Source: Myxococcus xanthus (GTDB lineage: Bacteria > Myxococcota > Myxococcia > Myxococcales > Myxococcaceae). Taken from it: a stretch of DNA of 64,000 bases. Made by a program: the position numbers and the translations under genes. Every line of letters begins with the position of its first letter. Position 1 is the first letter of the stretch. The DNA is taken from the NCBI RefSeq assembly GCF_006402735.1, contig NZ_CP017174.1, positions 2,607,001-2,671,000 of the forward strand, given 5' to 3'. Positions 29,440 to 38,185 of this stretch are shown in pieces. The notes below the pieces were generated by a model. The model had not been told where the DNA came from. It ran no database searches and saw only the letters and a list, made by a program, of their open reading frames with translations.

Positions 29440-30159
29440 ATGGCGACTCCTCATATCTCCGCTGCCCCTGGTGACTTCGCTGACGTGGTCCTCATGCCCG
29501 GCGACCCGCTCCGGGCTCGTTACATCTCCGACCGCTTCCTGGAAGGTGCCCGCGAGGTCACCTCCGTGCGCAACATGCTCGGCTTCACCGGGACCTTCCG
29601 GGGCCGGCGCGTGTCGGTGATGGGGCATGGCATGGGCGTTCCCTCCATCTCCATCTACGCCACCGAGCTCATCAAGACGTATGGGGTGCGCGTGCTCATC
29701 CGCGTGGGCAGCTGCGGCGCGCTGAGCACCGACGTGAAGGTCCGGGAGGTCATCGTCGCGACGGGGGCCGGCACGGACTCCAACGTGAATCGGATGCGGC
29801 TGATGGGGCATGACTTCGCCGCGGTGGCGGACTTCACGCTCGCGCGCCGGGCCATGGAGGCGGCGGAGCGGCGCAACAAGCCTGTGCGCGCCGGCCCCGT
29901 CTTCACCTCCGACCTCTTCTACCACCCGCAGGAGCAGCTCAACGCCACCCTGGCGCGGATGGGTGTCCTGGCCGTCGAGATGGAGGTCGCCGGCCTCTAC
30001 GGCGTGGCCGCGGAGTCGGGCGCCCGTGCGCTGGGGCTGCTCACGGTGTCGGACCACATCATCACCGGGGAGAGCCTCACGCCGCAGGAGCGGCAGACGA
30101 CGTTCGACGAGATGATTGAGCTCGCCCTGGACGTCGCACACGCCGAACCCACGCCGTAG
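29440..30159 (+). CDS. deoD: Purine-nucleoside phosphorylase
   Basis: 239 residues, the same length as the E. coli hexameric enzyme. Cleaves purine (deoxy)nucleosides with phosphate to base and (deoxy)ribose 1-phosphate in purine salvage. Family motifs: [54 protein letters not shown] and the catalytic Asp in [10 protein letters not shown]. Stands alone; no deoABC neighbours. The ribosome site before ATG 29440 is weak. Confidence 0.95.
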   Translation: MATPHISAAPGDFADVVLMPGDPLRARYISDRFLEGAREVTSVRNMLGFTGTFRGRRVSVMGHGMGVPSISIYATELIKTYGVRVLIRVGSCGALSTDVKVREVIVATGAGTDSNVNRMRLMGHDFAAVADFTLARRAMEAAERRNKPVRAGPVFTSDLFYHPQEQLNATLARMGVLAVEMEVAGLYGVAAESGARALGLLTVSDHIITGESLTPQERQTTFDEMIELALDVAHAEPTP

Positions 30160-30308
30160 CGCCTTGTCGGAGGGCAGGCGGGCAGGGTGCCTGTCCGCTC
30201 TGAAGGTACGAGAGGGCCGCTCTCGGAGCGCTTTCCAGCGCCGGGGGCGGTCAGATTTCCCGGACGGTGCTTTGTGCCCAGCGGGATTCCGGGCCATCCT
30301 CCGGCCCG

Positions 30309-32015
30309 GTGCGTTACCCAATCTGGCTCCTCCTCGTTTGCGCCGGCTGTGCCGCGCGTATCTCCCCCCATGCTGGCACTGCGCCGGCCGCCGCCGTGCG
30401 TGCCCAGGACTCCGTCCCCGTGGCCGCCGCCAAGCCGCCACCAGAGGCTCCGCCGCTGGCGTCCGCTCCCGCCGCCGAGCCGGTGGCAGAGGCTGCTTCC
30501 GAGCCCACGTCCACCGCGGATGGCTGCGCGCTGAGCGCGGAGGACCTGGAGTCCGAGGAGGAGGAGCTGGCCGAGGGCGAGGGCGACGACGGCGAGAAGG
30601 AGACGCCGGACGCCGTGGCCGCGGGCGCCGCTTCGACAGGGCCGCTCTACACGGCTGACATCTCCGATGCGGAGCTGGCGCGGCGGTGGAAGGACGAGAT
30701 TGCCTCGCTGGGCTCCATGGCCGTGGGCTTCGCGCACAGCGGCCGGCTGGTGAACGCCAGGCAGTTCCCCCAGGGGGACGATTGGATCGTTGTTACTCCC
30801 GCGGGCGCCTGGGCCACCGAGGAGACCGTCAACTACCTGGCCGAGGCCATCCGCGACGTGCGCGCCCGCTTCCCGAATGCGCCTCCGCTGCGGGTCAATG
30901 GGATGAGCCACAAGGAGGGCGGCTACATGCGCCCTCACAAGAGCCACCAGAACGGCCGTGACGTGGACGTGGGCTTCTACTACCCGACGGTGGACCCCAT
31001 CCGGACCCGCGCGCGCGAGCACGTCATCGACGTGGGCATGAACTGGGAGTTCATCCGCTCGGTGCTCGTGAAGACGGACGTGCAGATGATTCTCGTCGAC
31101 CGTCGCGTGCGGAAGGTCATCTACGACCACGCCGTGCGCGCGGGCGAGGACAAGGCGTGGTTGGACTCGATTTTCAATGACGGCCCCACGGGCGTCGTCC
31201 GGCACGCCCGCGGCCACCGCGACCACTTCCACATCCGCTTCCACAATCCGCGTGCCCAGGAGCTGGGCCGTCGGGTGCAGCCGTTCCTGGCGCTCCAGCC
31301 GGAGCACAATGTGACGACGCACCGCATCCGGAACGGTGACACGCTGGGCGGCATCGCGCTCAAGTACGGGTCGTCGGTGGCGATGATCAAGAAGGCCAAC
31401 CGGATGAAGAACAACTTCCTGCGCGCCGGGAATCGGCTGTCCGTGCCCCTTCGCGGGCCCTGCACGAACTGTCCCGTGCCGCCGCCGTTCGTGCTGCCCA
31501 CCCGGCGCCTGCCGCCGGACGCGGTGGCTCCGGCGATGGTCGCCGCCGCTCCCTCGGCGAAGGCGGAGAACGGTTGTGCGCGGCCGGAGGGGGCTGTTGC
31601 GCAGGAGGCGGCCACGGTCGTTCCCGTGGTGGGCGCGGCCTCCGTCGAGGCGGCTTCGACCGTGTTGTCCTCCGCTCCCGCTGGGGAGTCGGCTCCGGTG
31701 GTGAGGTCGGCTGTGGGGACCTCCGTGGACGTGGCTGCGGTGAAGCCTGCTGCAGGGACGTCCGTCAATGTGGCTTCGACGGTGAAGCCCGCGAACGCCG
31801 TCAACGTGGCGTCGACGGTGGTTCCCGCCGCGGCGGAAGGGGCCTCGGCGACGACGCCCGCCGCCACGGATACCGCGGTGGCGCATCCCGCTTCCGCCAA
31901 GCCGGCTCCGGCGGAGCAGGCCGCTGCGTCCAGCCCGGCTCCGGCGGCGAAGCCCACCGTCGTACCGACGCGCGAGAAGGGCGAGGGCGCCGCGGGCATC
32001 ACTCACGGCCGCTGA
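30309..32015 (+). CDS. Lipoprotein murein endopeptidase (MepA/M74-like) with LysM
   Basis: 568 residues. Starting at GTG 30309 gives a short lipoprotein signal (LLLVCAGC). An Ala/Pro/Glu-rich acidic linker (about 20-110) is followed by a MepA-type LAS peptidase domain: zinc ligands in H210-K-S-H213-Q-N-G-R-D-V-D220 and H303-R-D-H306-F-H308, matching the His/Asp/HxxHxH set of penicillin-insensitive murein endopeptidase, which cuts DD-crosslinks. A LysM module (about 337-385, RNGDTLGGIALKYGSSV) binds glycan chains. The last 170 residues are a repetitive Ala/Val/Pro/Ser tail. The frame opens 14 codons earlier at another GTG. A hairpin terminator follows. Confidence 0.83.
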   Translation: MRYPIWLLLVCAGCAARISPHAGTAPAAAVRAQDSVPVAAAKPPPEAPPLASAPAAEPVAEAASEPTSTADGCALSAEDLESEEEELAEGEGDDGEKETPDAVAAGAASTGPLYTADISDAELARRWKDEIASLGSMAVGFAHSGRLVNARQFPQGDDWIVVTPAGAWATEETVNYLAEAIRDVRARFPNAPPLRVNGMSHKEGGYMRPHKSHQNGRDVDVGFYYPTVDPIRTRAREHVIDVGMNWEFIRSVLVKTDVQMILVDRRVRKVIYDHAVRAGEDKAWLDSIFNDGPTGVVRHARGHRDHFHIRFHNPRAQELGRRVQPFLALQPEHNVTTHRIRNGDTLGGIALKYGSSVAMIKKANRMKNNFLRAGNRLSVPLRGPCTNCPVPPPFVLPTRRLPPDAVAPAMVAAAPSAKAENGCARPEGAVAQEAATVVPVVGAASVEAASTVLSSAPAGESAPVVRSAVGTSVDVAAVKPAAGTSVNVASTVKPANAVNVASTVVPAAAEGASATTPAATDTAVAHPASAKPAPAEQAAASSPAPAAKPTVVPTREKGEGAAGITHGR

Positions 32016-32044
32016 CCTGTCCTCCACCGGCCATGCAGGCTTGG

Positions 32045-32075
32045 GCCCCGTGTCTCCCATGTGGTGACACGGGGC
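32045..32075 (+). terminator. Intrinsic terminator
   Basis: Perfect 10-base stem GCCCCGTGTC / GACACGGGGC with an 11-nt loop, 30 bases past the endopeptidase stop; followed by TCGTTCGTTC rather than a pure T-run. Confidence 0.62.
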
Positions 32076-32111
32076 TCGTTCGTTCCGGAGTGTGGTAGGC
32101 ACGGGCCGTCC

Positions 32112-32993
32112 ATGGCGTTTTCACCGCACAAGGGCCGCTCGCTGGCCCACAAGGCCCGTCAGCGCTCCCCCGGCCACCACTACAACGCGAGCTTCATGTC
32201 CGCCGCCGACCGCGCGGAGGCCCTGAGCTGGCTCGCGACGCTCCACCCGCTGTGGGAAGAGCGCTACTCCAAGCACTTCCCCCCGCCACCGGGGCAGTCC
32301 CAGCGGCGGCTGCTGCGGCCGGTGTACTGGCTCGGCAACTGGCAGTTCGCGTGCCTCGACTACTACCACCCGCCCAAGGGCATCCTGAACCGGTGCGTCC
32401 AGGCCGAGCCCTTTCCGGCGGTGCTCCAGCGCCAGGTGACGAAAATCGAGGAGCTGGCGCGGCGGATGTACCGCGGGCCGGACATGCCTCCCCGCTGGCA
32501 CCTCAACACCTGCCTGGTGAACTTCTACGGGAGCCGGTTGGAGGACGGGCGCTGGGTGGACACCGCCCGCGTGGGCGAGCACAAGGACTTCGAGCCGGGC
32601 CCCGTGGCCTCGCTGTCCTTCGGTGAGCGTGCCCTCATCCAGTTCGTCACCTCCACCCGCCCGGGCGAGCGCGACGCGGTGGTGCTGGAGCAGTGGCTGG
32701 ATGACGGCTCGCTCCAGCTCTTCGGTGGTGCGCGCTGGAAGGACCAGACGTTCCACCGCGTGCAGCGGGTGGACACGCGCACGGGCAAGACGCTGGCCCC
32801 GGAGCTGCCGGACTTCCGCACCCGCCGCATCAACCTGACGTTCCGCTACGTGCCGGACGAACACGTCATTCCGTTCGCCGCGCTCTCCCCCGAGGCGCGC
32901 GAGGACGTGCGGCCCTACATGGCGCAGCTCGCCCAGGGCAGCGCCTTCTTCCGCGATGCCCTGGCGCGCGAGGCGCCGGGCACGCCGGCCTGA
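32112..32993 (+). CDS. AlkB-like 2-oxoglutarate/Fe(II) dioxygenase
   Basis: 293 residues. The jelly-roll dioxygenase core carries the AlkB substrate loop NTCLVNFYG, the iron facial triad His157-x-Asp159 (GEHKDFEPG) and His215 (TFHRVQRVD), and an Arg-x5-Arg segment RRINLTFRY that binds 2-oxoglutarate. AlkB enzymes reverse N-alkylation of DNA or RNA bases by oxidative demethylation. The N-terminal 40 residues are basic (FSPHKGRSLAHKARQ) and may help bind nucleic acid. It is longer than E. coli AlkB (216 residues). Close stop-to-stop arrangement with the convergent helicase gene. Confidence 0.85.
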   Translation: MAFSPHKGRSLAHKARQRSPGHHYNASFMSAADRAEALSWLATLHPLWEERYSKHFPPPPGQSQRRLLRPVYWLGNWQFACLDYYHPPKGILNRCVQAEPFPAVLQRQVTKIEELARRMYRGPDMPPRWHLNTCLVNFYGSRLEDGRWVDTARVGEHKDFEPGPVASLSFGERALIQFVTSTRPGERDAVVLEQWLDDGSLQLFGGARWKDQTFHRVQRVDTRTGKTLAPELPDFRTRRINLTFRYVPDEHVIPFAALSPEAREDVRPYMAQLAQGSAFFRDALAREAPGTPA

Positions 32994-33011
32994 CGCAAGG
33001 CAGCCCCGCGC

Positions 33012-34268
33012 CTACGAGCGGCGCTTGCCATGCGAGCGCGCGTGCCGTCCCGGTGCCTGGTCCGGCGTGCGCTTCGACTGTCCGTGGTCCTTCTGCGGAG
33101 GGCCCGGGTCCTTCTGCGCGGCGAGGAAGCTCTCCCACGCCTCCTTGAAGACGGGGTCCTCGCGCGGCACCTGGACGCGGGGAATCTCCGAGCGCATCAG
33201 CTGCTCGATGCGCGTGATGACCTGCCCTTCGCGCGTGGTGGCGAAGGTCGAGGCGACGCCGCTGGCGGCGGCCCGGGCTGTGCGGCCGATGCGGTGCACG
33301 TAGTCCTCGGGCGCATGGGGCAGGTCGTAGTTGATGACGTGGCCCACGTCCTCCACGTCCAGCCCGCGCGCCGCGATGTCGGTGGCCACGAGGCAGCGGT
33401 AGGTGCCGTTCCGGAATCCCTCCATGGCCTGCTTGCGCTGGTTCTGCGTGCGGTCCGCGTGCAGCACCGCGGTCCGGTGTCCCGCGCGCTGGAGCGCCCG
33501 CTGGACCTTGTCCACGCGCTCCTTCGCCCGGGTGAACACCAGCGCCGTCGCAGAGTCCTGGGCCAGCAGGGTGAGCAGCAGCGGCGTCTTCTCCTCGGGC
33601 CGGAGGAAGTACAGCCGTTGCTCGGCGCGCTCGGCGGGCGTGCCGCTGCGGGTGACCTCCAGGCGCACGGGCTTGTACAGCCGGCTCTTGGCGAAGCGGG
33701 TGACGTCGGGCCCGAGCGTCGCGGAGAACAGCAGCGTCTGCCGGCGGCGAGGCAGGTGGGCGACGATGCGTTCGAGCTGCGGCAGGAAGCCCATGTCGAG
33801 CATCCGGTCCGCTTCGTCGAGGACGAGCGCTTCCAGGTGCGGGAAGCGGATGTCGGTGTTCTCCATCAGGTCCACCAGCCGCCCGGGCGTGGCGATGACG
33901 AAGGAGGGCAGCGTCTTCAGGGCATTGACCTGCGCGCCCATGTCCTCGCCGCCAATGACGGTGGCGTGCGTGAGGCGGCGGGGCTCCGCGAAGAAGCGCA
34001 CCGGCTCAGCGATCTGCTGGACCAGCTCACGCGTGGGGGCCAGCACCAGCGCGAGCGTGCCCTTCTTGCCCGCGAGCCGTTCCACCAGCGGGAGGACATA
34101 CGCGGCCGTCTTGCCCGTTCCGGTGGCCGCGCAGCCGATGACATCCCTACCGTCGAGTGCTGGAGGAATGGCCTGCTGCTGGATGGGGGTGGGCTGCGTG
34201 AAACGCGCGCGGCGCAGGGCGCCCAGCGTCTCCCGCGAGAGGCCCAGTTGTTCGAAGGAGTCGCTCAC
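33012..34268 (-). CDS. DEAD-box RNA helicase, RhlE type
   Basis: 418 residues. ATP-dependent RNA unwinding enzyme. Q motif region FTQPTPIQQQAIPPAL, Walker A AATGTGKTA, PTRELVQQI, TPGRLVDLM, DEAD box in LVLDEADRML, SAT in LLFSATLGP, and domain 2 motifs VFTRAKERVDKV, VATDIAARGLDVEDV and HRIGRTARA. The C-terminus is a basic Gln/Pro/His/Arg tail that probably binds RNA. Start is taken at GTG 34268, which begins directly before the family N-terminus (SFEQLGLS); no good ribosome site is visible there, and an ATG at 34352 would add 28 residues. Likely roles are ribosome assembly, RNA decay or cold response. Confidence 0.92.
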   Translation of the reverse strand: MSDSFEQLGLSRETLGALRRARFTQPTPIQQQAIPPALDGRDVIGCAATGTGKTAAYVLPLVERLAGKKGTLALVLAPTRELVQQIAEPVRFFAEPRRLTHATVIGGEDMGAQVNALKTLPSFVIATPGRLVDLMENTDIRFPHLEALVLDEADRMLDMGFLPQLERIVAHLPRRRQTLLFSATLGPDVTRFAKSRLYKPVRLEVTRSGTPAERAEQRLYFLRPEEKTPLLLTLLAQDSATALVFTRAKERVDKVQRALQRAGHRTAVLHADRTQNQRKQAMEGFRNGTYRCLVATDIAARGLDVEDVGHVINYDLPHAPEDYVHRIGRTARAAASGVASTFATTREGQVITRIEQLMRSEIPRVQVPREDPVFKEAWESFLAAQKDPGPPQKDHGQSKRTPDQAPGRHARSHGKRRS

Positions 34269-34353
34269 GGCTTGGGGGTACCACGTCGCGAGGCCTCGTG
34301 GGAAAGGGCCTCGCGGGTCAGGCGCCGTGATTCCCGCCCGCCAGGAGGGCATG

Positions 34354-34827
34354 ATGGCCGGATTGGAACATCTGATGCCCTTCACTCCGCTGCCGGTGGT
34401 CCTGGATACCAACGTGGTTCTAGACCTCTTCGTGTTCGATGACCCCTACACACGCCCGCTGGCCGAGGCCCTTGCTGCGGGGACGCTGACCGCCTGGACG
34501 GACGCGGACACGCTGGCGGAGCTGGGCTACGTGCTGGCGTCGCGCAACTTTCAACCCGGCTTGGGAGCGCCCCAGCGGACCGCTGCGTTCGAGCGCTACC
34601 GGGCCCAGGTCCATCTGGCTCCGTCCGCCGAGTCCGTGCCCACGCCGTCATTGCCCCGCTGCCGGGACCGGGACGACCAGAAGTTCCTGAGCCTGGCCGC
34701 GCGAGCCGGAGCGGCGTGGCTGGTGAGCAAGGACAAGCGGGTGCTGTCCATGGCGGACCGTGCGGGCTTGTCTTTCGCCATCCTCACGCCCCGGCAGGCC
34801 GTGGCCCGCCTACCACCCAGGGGGTAG
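34354..34827 (+). CDS. PIN-domain putative endoribonuclease
   Basis: 157 residues. PIN fold with the spaced acidic residues expected for Mg-dependent RNase activity: VVLDTNVVLDLF, an Ala/Glu helix (DADTLAELGYVL), RDRDDQKFLSLAARAGAAWLVSKDKRVL. This is the COG1569-like branch often listed as the toxin of PIN toxin-antitoxin pairs. No antitoxin-sized gene precedes or follows it, so it may be a housekeeping or orphan nuclease. AGGAGGG sits 4 bases before ATG 34354. It is transcribed divergently from the RNA helicase, sharing an 85-base region. Confidence 0.8.
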   Translation: MAGLEHLMPFTPLPVVLDTNVVLDLFVFDDPYTRPLAEALAAGTLTAWTDADTLAELGYVLASRNFQPGLGAPQRTAAFERYRAQVHLAPSAESVPTPSLPRCRDRDDQKFLSLAARAGAAWLVSKDKRVLSMADRAGLSFAILTPRQAVARLPPRG

Positions 34828-34898
34828 ATACACGCCGCCCGCTCCGGAACATCGTTCGCGTCGAGCTGCACCTGCACTCGATTCCCAAGCGAGAGAAC

Positions 34899-35525
34899 AT
34901 GTTTCGGATTGCGATGGTCGTGGCGCTGGCCCTGTCCACCCTCGTTGGCTGTGGTGGCGATGACGACAACCCTGGCGGCACGCCGCAGAAGGTGCAGTGT
35001 GATGCCTCGAACTGCGCGGGCTGCTGCTTCAACAATGTCTGCCAGACGGGGACGTCGACCTCCGCGTGTGGCAAGGCAGGGGCTACGTGTCGGGCGTGTG
35101 GCACCGCGCAGGTGTGCAAGGCGGACCAGACCTGCGGCGTGGACCCGGAGGGGGTCTGGCGCGTGCAGCCCGTCTCCGCCCAGATTGCCACCAGCAACAA
35201 TGGCTCGGCGTGGGACGCTGACAGCTCTCCGCCGGACGTGTTCGTCGAGATGGCCTGCCCGGGGGGCACGTCCGTGTTCATCTTGGACGTGGTGCAGAGC
35301 TACACGCCCGCGTGGACCACGGGCGGCTGTACGGCGCGAGCGAGCCAGTTGATGGCGGAGCCGTGGACCTTCCGCCTTTGGGACGAGGACTTGGCGTCCG
35401 ATGACACCATCACCGATGTCCTGGTCACGCGCTTCACCGAGCAGCACTTCGCCGCGGGAACCGTCACGGTTGGTGCTTCCGGCGGCATGACGTCGCTGAC
35501 GGTGCAACTCCAGAAGCAGCCCTGA
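34899..35525 (+). CDS. Lipoprotein with Cys-rich and C2-like domains
   Basis: 208 residues. Lipoprotein signal (LSTLVGC, Cys18), acidic spacer, a Cys-rich segment of about 50 residues with ten Cys (about 32-82), then a beta domain with WDADSSPPDVFVEM, a conserved-looking TPAWT and LWDEDLASDDTITDV. That pattern (D..PDxFVEM, xPxW, DED..SDDxI) is the outline of a C2 domain, in eukaryotes a Ca2+/phospholipid binder; the calcium-loop acids look partly kept. A surface calcium- or lipid-binding role is inferred. A very strong terminator follows. Confidence 0.68.
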   Translation: MFRIAMVVALALSTLVGCGGDDDNPGGTPQKVQCDASNCAGCCFNNVCQTGTSTSACGKAGATCRACGTAQVCKADQTCGVDPEGVWRVQPVSAQIATSNNGSAWDADSSPPDVFVEMACPGGTSVFILDVVQSYTPAWTTGGCTARASQLMAEPWTFRLWDEDLASDDTITDVLVTRFTEQHFAAGTVTVGASGGMTSLTVQLQKQP

Positions 35526-35546
35526 GCACGGGGGCTGAAGCGCACA

Positions 35547-35579
35547 CGGCGGACCCGGACAGGGTTTCCGGGTCCGCCG
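35547..35579. terminator. Strong bidirectional terminator
   Basis: Perfect 13-base stem CGGCGGACCCGGA / TCCGGGTCCGCCG with loop CAGGGTT, midway between convergent genes. Confidence 0.8.
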
Positions 35580-35603
35580 AGGGCGTCGATACGCTGAGGC
35601 GGC

Positions 35604-37130
35604 TCAGACCCGAGGCGCCGGGCGGTAGCGCAGCACCTGGACCCGGGTCTCGGAGACGAGGAAGCTGGTGATGGCCGTCGGGCTCGCCTTGCCGTTCGTC
35701 TCACCCCAGTCGATGACATGGATGCGAAGGGAGACGGTGCCCTCCATCATGATGTCCGTGTGGTCGTTCGTGAGAACGACATCCGCCTTCTCGCCCGCGT
35801 AGGTGACGAGCGTCTGGCGGAAGGCGTACCAGGACTCACGGCTCCCGGAGAGCTCGGACTTGCCCCGCAGGAATGCCGTGGGGCGGGCGAGTGAGCCCAG
35901 GAGGAAGTCGCCGCCGGTGAGCTGGTGTTTGAGCTTCTCTGCCGCGGGGAGGTTGGGGTCGCCGCAGCCGGTGCACTCGCCCGCGCAGGAGCAGTCGTAG
36001 CTGTCCTCGCTGGCCGCCGCGCGGCGCTTCTCGCACTTGCTGATGCAGGCCTTGGTCTGCTGGGCCTCCTTCTTGTCCAACTTCTCGATGCTCGCCAGCA
36101 TCTGCGCCTGGCTGGCATCCGCCTCGAAGAAGGACGCGTCTCCCAGGTGGAGCAGCCCCGCGATGCGCACGATGCCGTCGCTCTCCATGGCGGACAGGGC
36201 CGTGCGCGCCGAGGCCGTCTGGGCCTTGAGCTGCGCCGGCTTGACGCGTGTCCACTTCGCGCGCGCCTCGGAGTCCTGACCTTCGTAGTCGAGGCTCGCG
36301 CGGTCGAAGAGCTCGGCCACCTTCTTCGCGCGCTCCAGCGCCGACTTGTAGCTGTCCTTCACCGGAACCGTGGAGAACAGTCCGACGGCGTAGGTATTGC
36401 CCCGCGGAGGTTCACCTTCCTCGTAGGAGCGCTCCAGCGTGAGCAGTGTCTCCAGTTCGTAGCGGGGCGCCCACTCCATCTTGGATGCGCTACCGCTGCG
36501 GGTGGCGGCCTGCTTCCGCTCGAGCGCGAAGGCGCGGACCTGCTCGAAGGCCGCGGCCTCGGCCTCCGGCTTGTAGGGGTCTTCCCCCTCCACGTACACG
36601 CGGAAGTCACTGAGGCAGGTGTCGTCGTAGGACGTCCCGGGATAGGTGGAGACGAGCGTGAGCCGCACGCCGTGGACCTTGTTCGGGACGGGCAGGCGGA
36701 CTTCCTGCCAGCCGAGGATGTCCTTCAGCTCCGTCTCCAGCACGGTGCCCGTCACCTGGGGACCCGTCTCTCCCTGGACCAGCGGCTCCAGCTTCACCTT
36801 GCGAGGCCGGGCGTTGGCGCGGAAGAGCTTGTCGGACTTCTGGAAGCCATTGCGAAGGAACAGGCGGTACGTCTTCGCGCGCGACAGCGCTGGTCCCCAC
36901 CACTCGATGGCCTCGCCCTCGCCGCGGCCCTTGGCGCCTTCCACCCAGGCGGTGGCCGGGTCGTCATCCGCGATGTAGAGCGGCAGGTAGTTCTGCGCGT
37001 GCTTGTTCCAACCGTTCTCCAGGAAGGAGGAAGCCGTCACACGGCGGGGATGCAGCCGGTTCGCCGACCCCGCATCGGGCTCGAGCATGACGGGCGGTGT
37101 CGCGGCAAGGAGGAGCGACAGGAGAATCAT
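35604..37130 (-). CDS. Exported discoidin/NADase-type glycan-binding-like protein with Cys cluster
   Basis: 508 residues. Signal peptide (ILLSLLLAATPP), then a domain (about 25-190) with ASSFLE...YLPLYIADDDPATAWVEGAKG and an NGFQKSDKLFRANARPRKVKL strand. This is the pattern of F5/8-type C (discoidin) modules of the NADase-type glycan-binding class. A helical middle follows, then a tight Cys cluster ACISKCEKR...YDCSCAGECTGCG (seven Cys in about 35 residues) that could bind metal or form disulfides. The ATG overlaps the stop of the cytochrome c gene (ATGA), so the two are translationally coupled and probably work together at the cell surface. Function unknown. Confidence 0.68.
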   Translation of the reverse strand: MILLSLLLAATPPVMLEPDAGSANRLHPRRVTASSFLENGWNKHAQNYLPLYIADDDPATAWVEGAKGRGEGEAIEWWGPALSRAKTYRLFLRNGFQKSDKLFRANARPRKVKLEPLVQGETGPQVTGTVLETELKDILGWQEVRLPVPNKVHGVRLTLVSTYPGTSYDDTCLSDFRVYVEGEDPYKPEAEAAAFEQVRAFALERKQAATRSGSASKMEWAPRYELETLLTLERSYEEGEPPRGNTYAVGLFSTVPVKDSYKSALERAKKVAELFDRASLDYEGQDSEARAKWTRVKPAQLKAQTASARTALSAMESDGIVRIAGLLHLGDASFFEADASQAQMLASIEKLDKKEAQQTKACISKCEKRRAAASEDSYDCSCAGECTGCGDPNLPAAEKLKHQLTGGDFLLGSLARPTAFLRGKSELSGSRESWYAFRQTLVTYAGEKADVVLTNDHTDIMMEGTVSLRIHVIDWGETNGKASPTAITSFLVSETRVQVLRYRPAPRV

Positions 37131-38131
37131 GGCGTGCGTTCCTTCGGGGTGTGGAGCGGCGGAAAGGGTTGGAGGGGCGAGGCCCAGAGCACGAGCTGGG
37201 ACAGGCCCGGCGGATAGAGCCCCGAGTCTTCCTGCTCGCGGGACACGAGGTGGTAGACGACGCGCGCGTACCGAGCCCCCGCGGGGACCGGCACTTTGCG
37301 TGTCTCTCCTGGCAGAAGGCGTGTGTCCTCCACCGCGCCCAGGTGGGGCAGGGGCTCGTGGGGCCACTCCCGGACCTCCAGGCTGCGGCCGAACGTGGCC
37401 ACGGTGCGGGAGGATTCGAAGAGTGGGTCTTCGGACACGTCCACGCTCACCCAGCGCATGACGTCACCCGAGGGGAACGCATGGCCCACCTCGAGTGTGG
37501 AGACGCGGAGTGATGCGCCCGCCTGTTCCACCCGAAGCGCGGCCTTGAGGGACTCGGTGCGCCGCGTGCCGCCGAAGCCGTGATTCCCCTGGGGCATGTG
37601 GCAGGACGTGCAATGGCGCGTGTCGCCGCTCTGGGTCTGCCAGCGGCGCCACTCTCCCACCGTGTCCTGTTGAAGCTGCGTGGAGGACAGCCGCACCCGC
37701 TGCCCCGCGCTCGTCACCACGGGGAAGCCGAACTGGTGACAGCCCGCGCAGGGCATTCCGGGCGCCTGGCCTTCGTTGCTCGTGGGCGCATGGCAGCCGG
37801 CGCAGGTGACACCGTGTTCCTCGGGAGGACTGTCCTTGGGAAGCGGGCCCCGCTCCAGGTTCCGGGCGAGCGGCGCGTGACATTGCACACACCAGCCGGG
37901 CCGGTCCTCGGTCAACGCGACCTGAAAGACGTCATCCGTGCGGGCCGTTGCGTGCCCGCTGTGTCGCCAGGAGTCCACCTGGACGGTGTGGCATTCCGCG
38001 CAGCGCTGGACATTCCAGTCCGGCAGGCCATGCGGCGCGGGTCCCACTTCCATTCGCGCGGTGCCCTTGGGAAAACGTGGCGTGGGCGCTGTGGCCAGCA
38101 GCGAACAGGTGAAGAGGACGAGCACGGACAC
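37127..38131 (-). CDS. Five-haem c-type cytochrome
   Basis: 334 residues, exported (short signal VLVLFTCSLLATAPT). Five haem attachment motifs are visible: CAECH, CVQCH, CAGCH, CAGCH and CTSCH, all in residues about 44-180. Several extra His (SWRHSGH, GVTCAGCHAPT) could give bis-His coordination. The arrangement resembles the NapC/NirT-like or cytochrome c554 multihaem families. The C-terminal 140 residues are beta-rich with no haem. Electron transfer in the periplasm is certain in kind; its partners are not. It is the first gene of a coupled pair with the discoidin-like protein. GTG 38131 is the start; a GTG two codons later is an option. Confidence 0.83.
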   Translation of the reverse strand: MSVLVLFTCSLLATAPTPRFPKGTARMEVGPAPHGLPDWNVQRCAECHTVQVDSWRHSGHATARTDDVFQVALTEDRPGWCVQCHAPLARNLERGPLPKDSPPEEHGVTCAGCHAPTSNEGQAPGMPCAGCHQFGFPVVTSAGQRVRLSSTQLQQDTVGEWRRWQTQSGDTRHCTSCHMPQGNHGFGGTRRTESLKAALRVEQAGASLRVSTLEVGHAFPSGDVMRWVSVDVSEDPLFESSRTVATFGRSLEVREWPHEPLPHLGAVEDTRLLPGETRKVPVPAGARYARVVYHLVSREQEDSGLYPPGLSQLVLWASPLQPFPPLHTPKERTP

Positions 38132-38185
38132 GGTGGCCCCGCACTGTAGGCGTGATTGGGAGGTGCGCGGTACAACTCCTCACCC

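Noticed and set aside
34354..34827. PIN protein as part of a toxin-antitoxin pair
   Set aside because: No small antitoxin-like gene adjoins it on the same strand; it shares a promoter region with a helicase instead.
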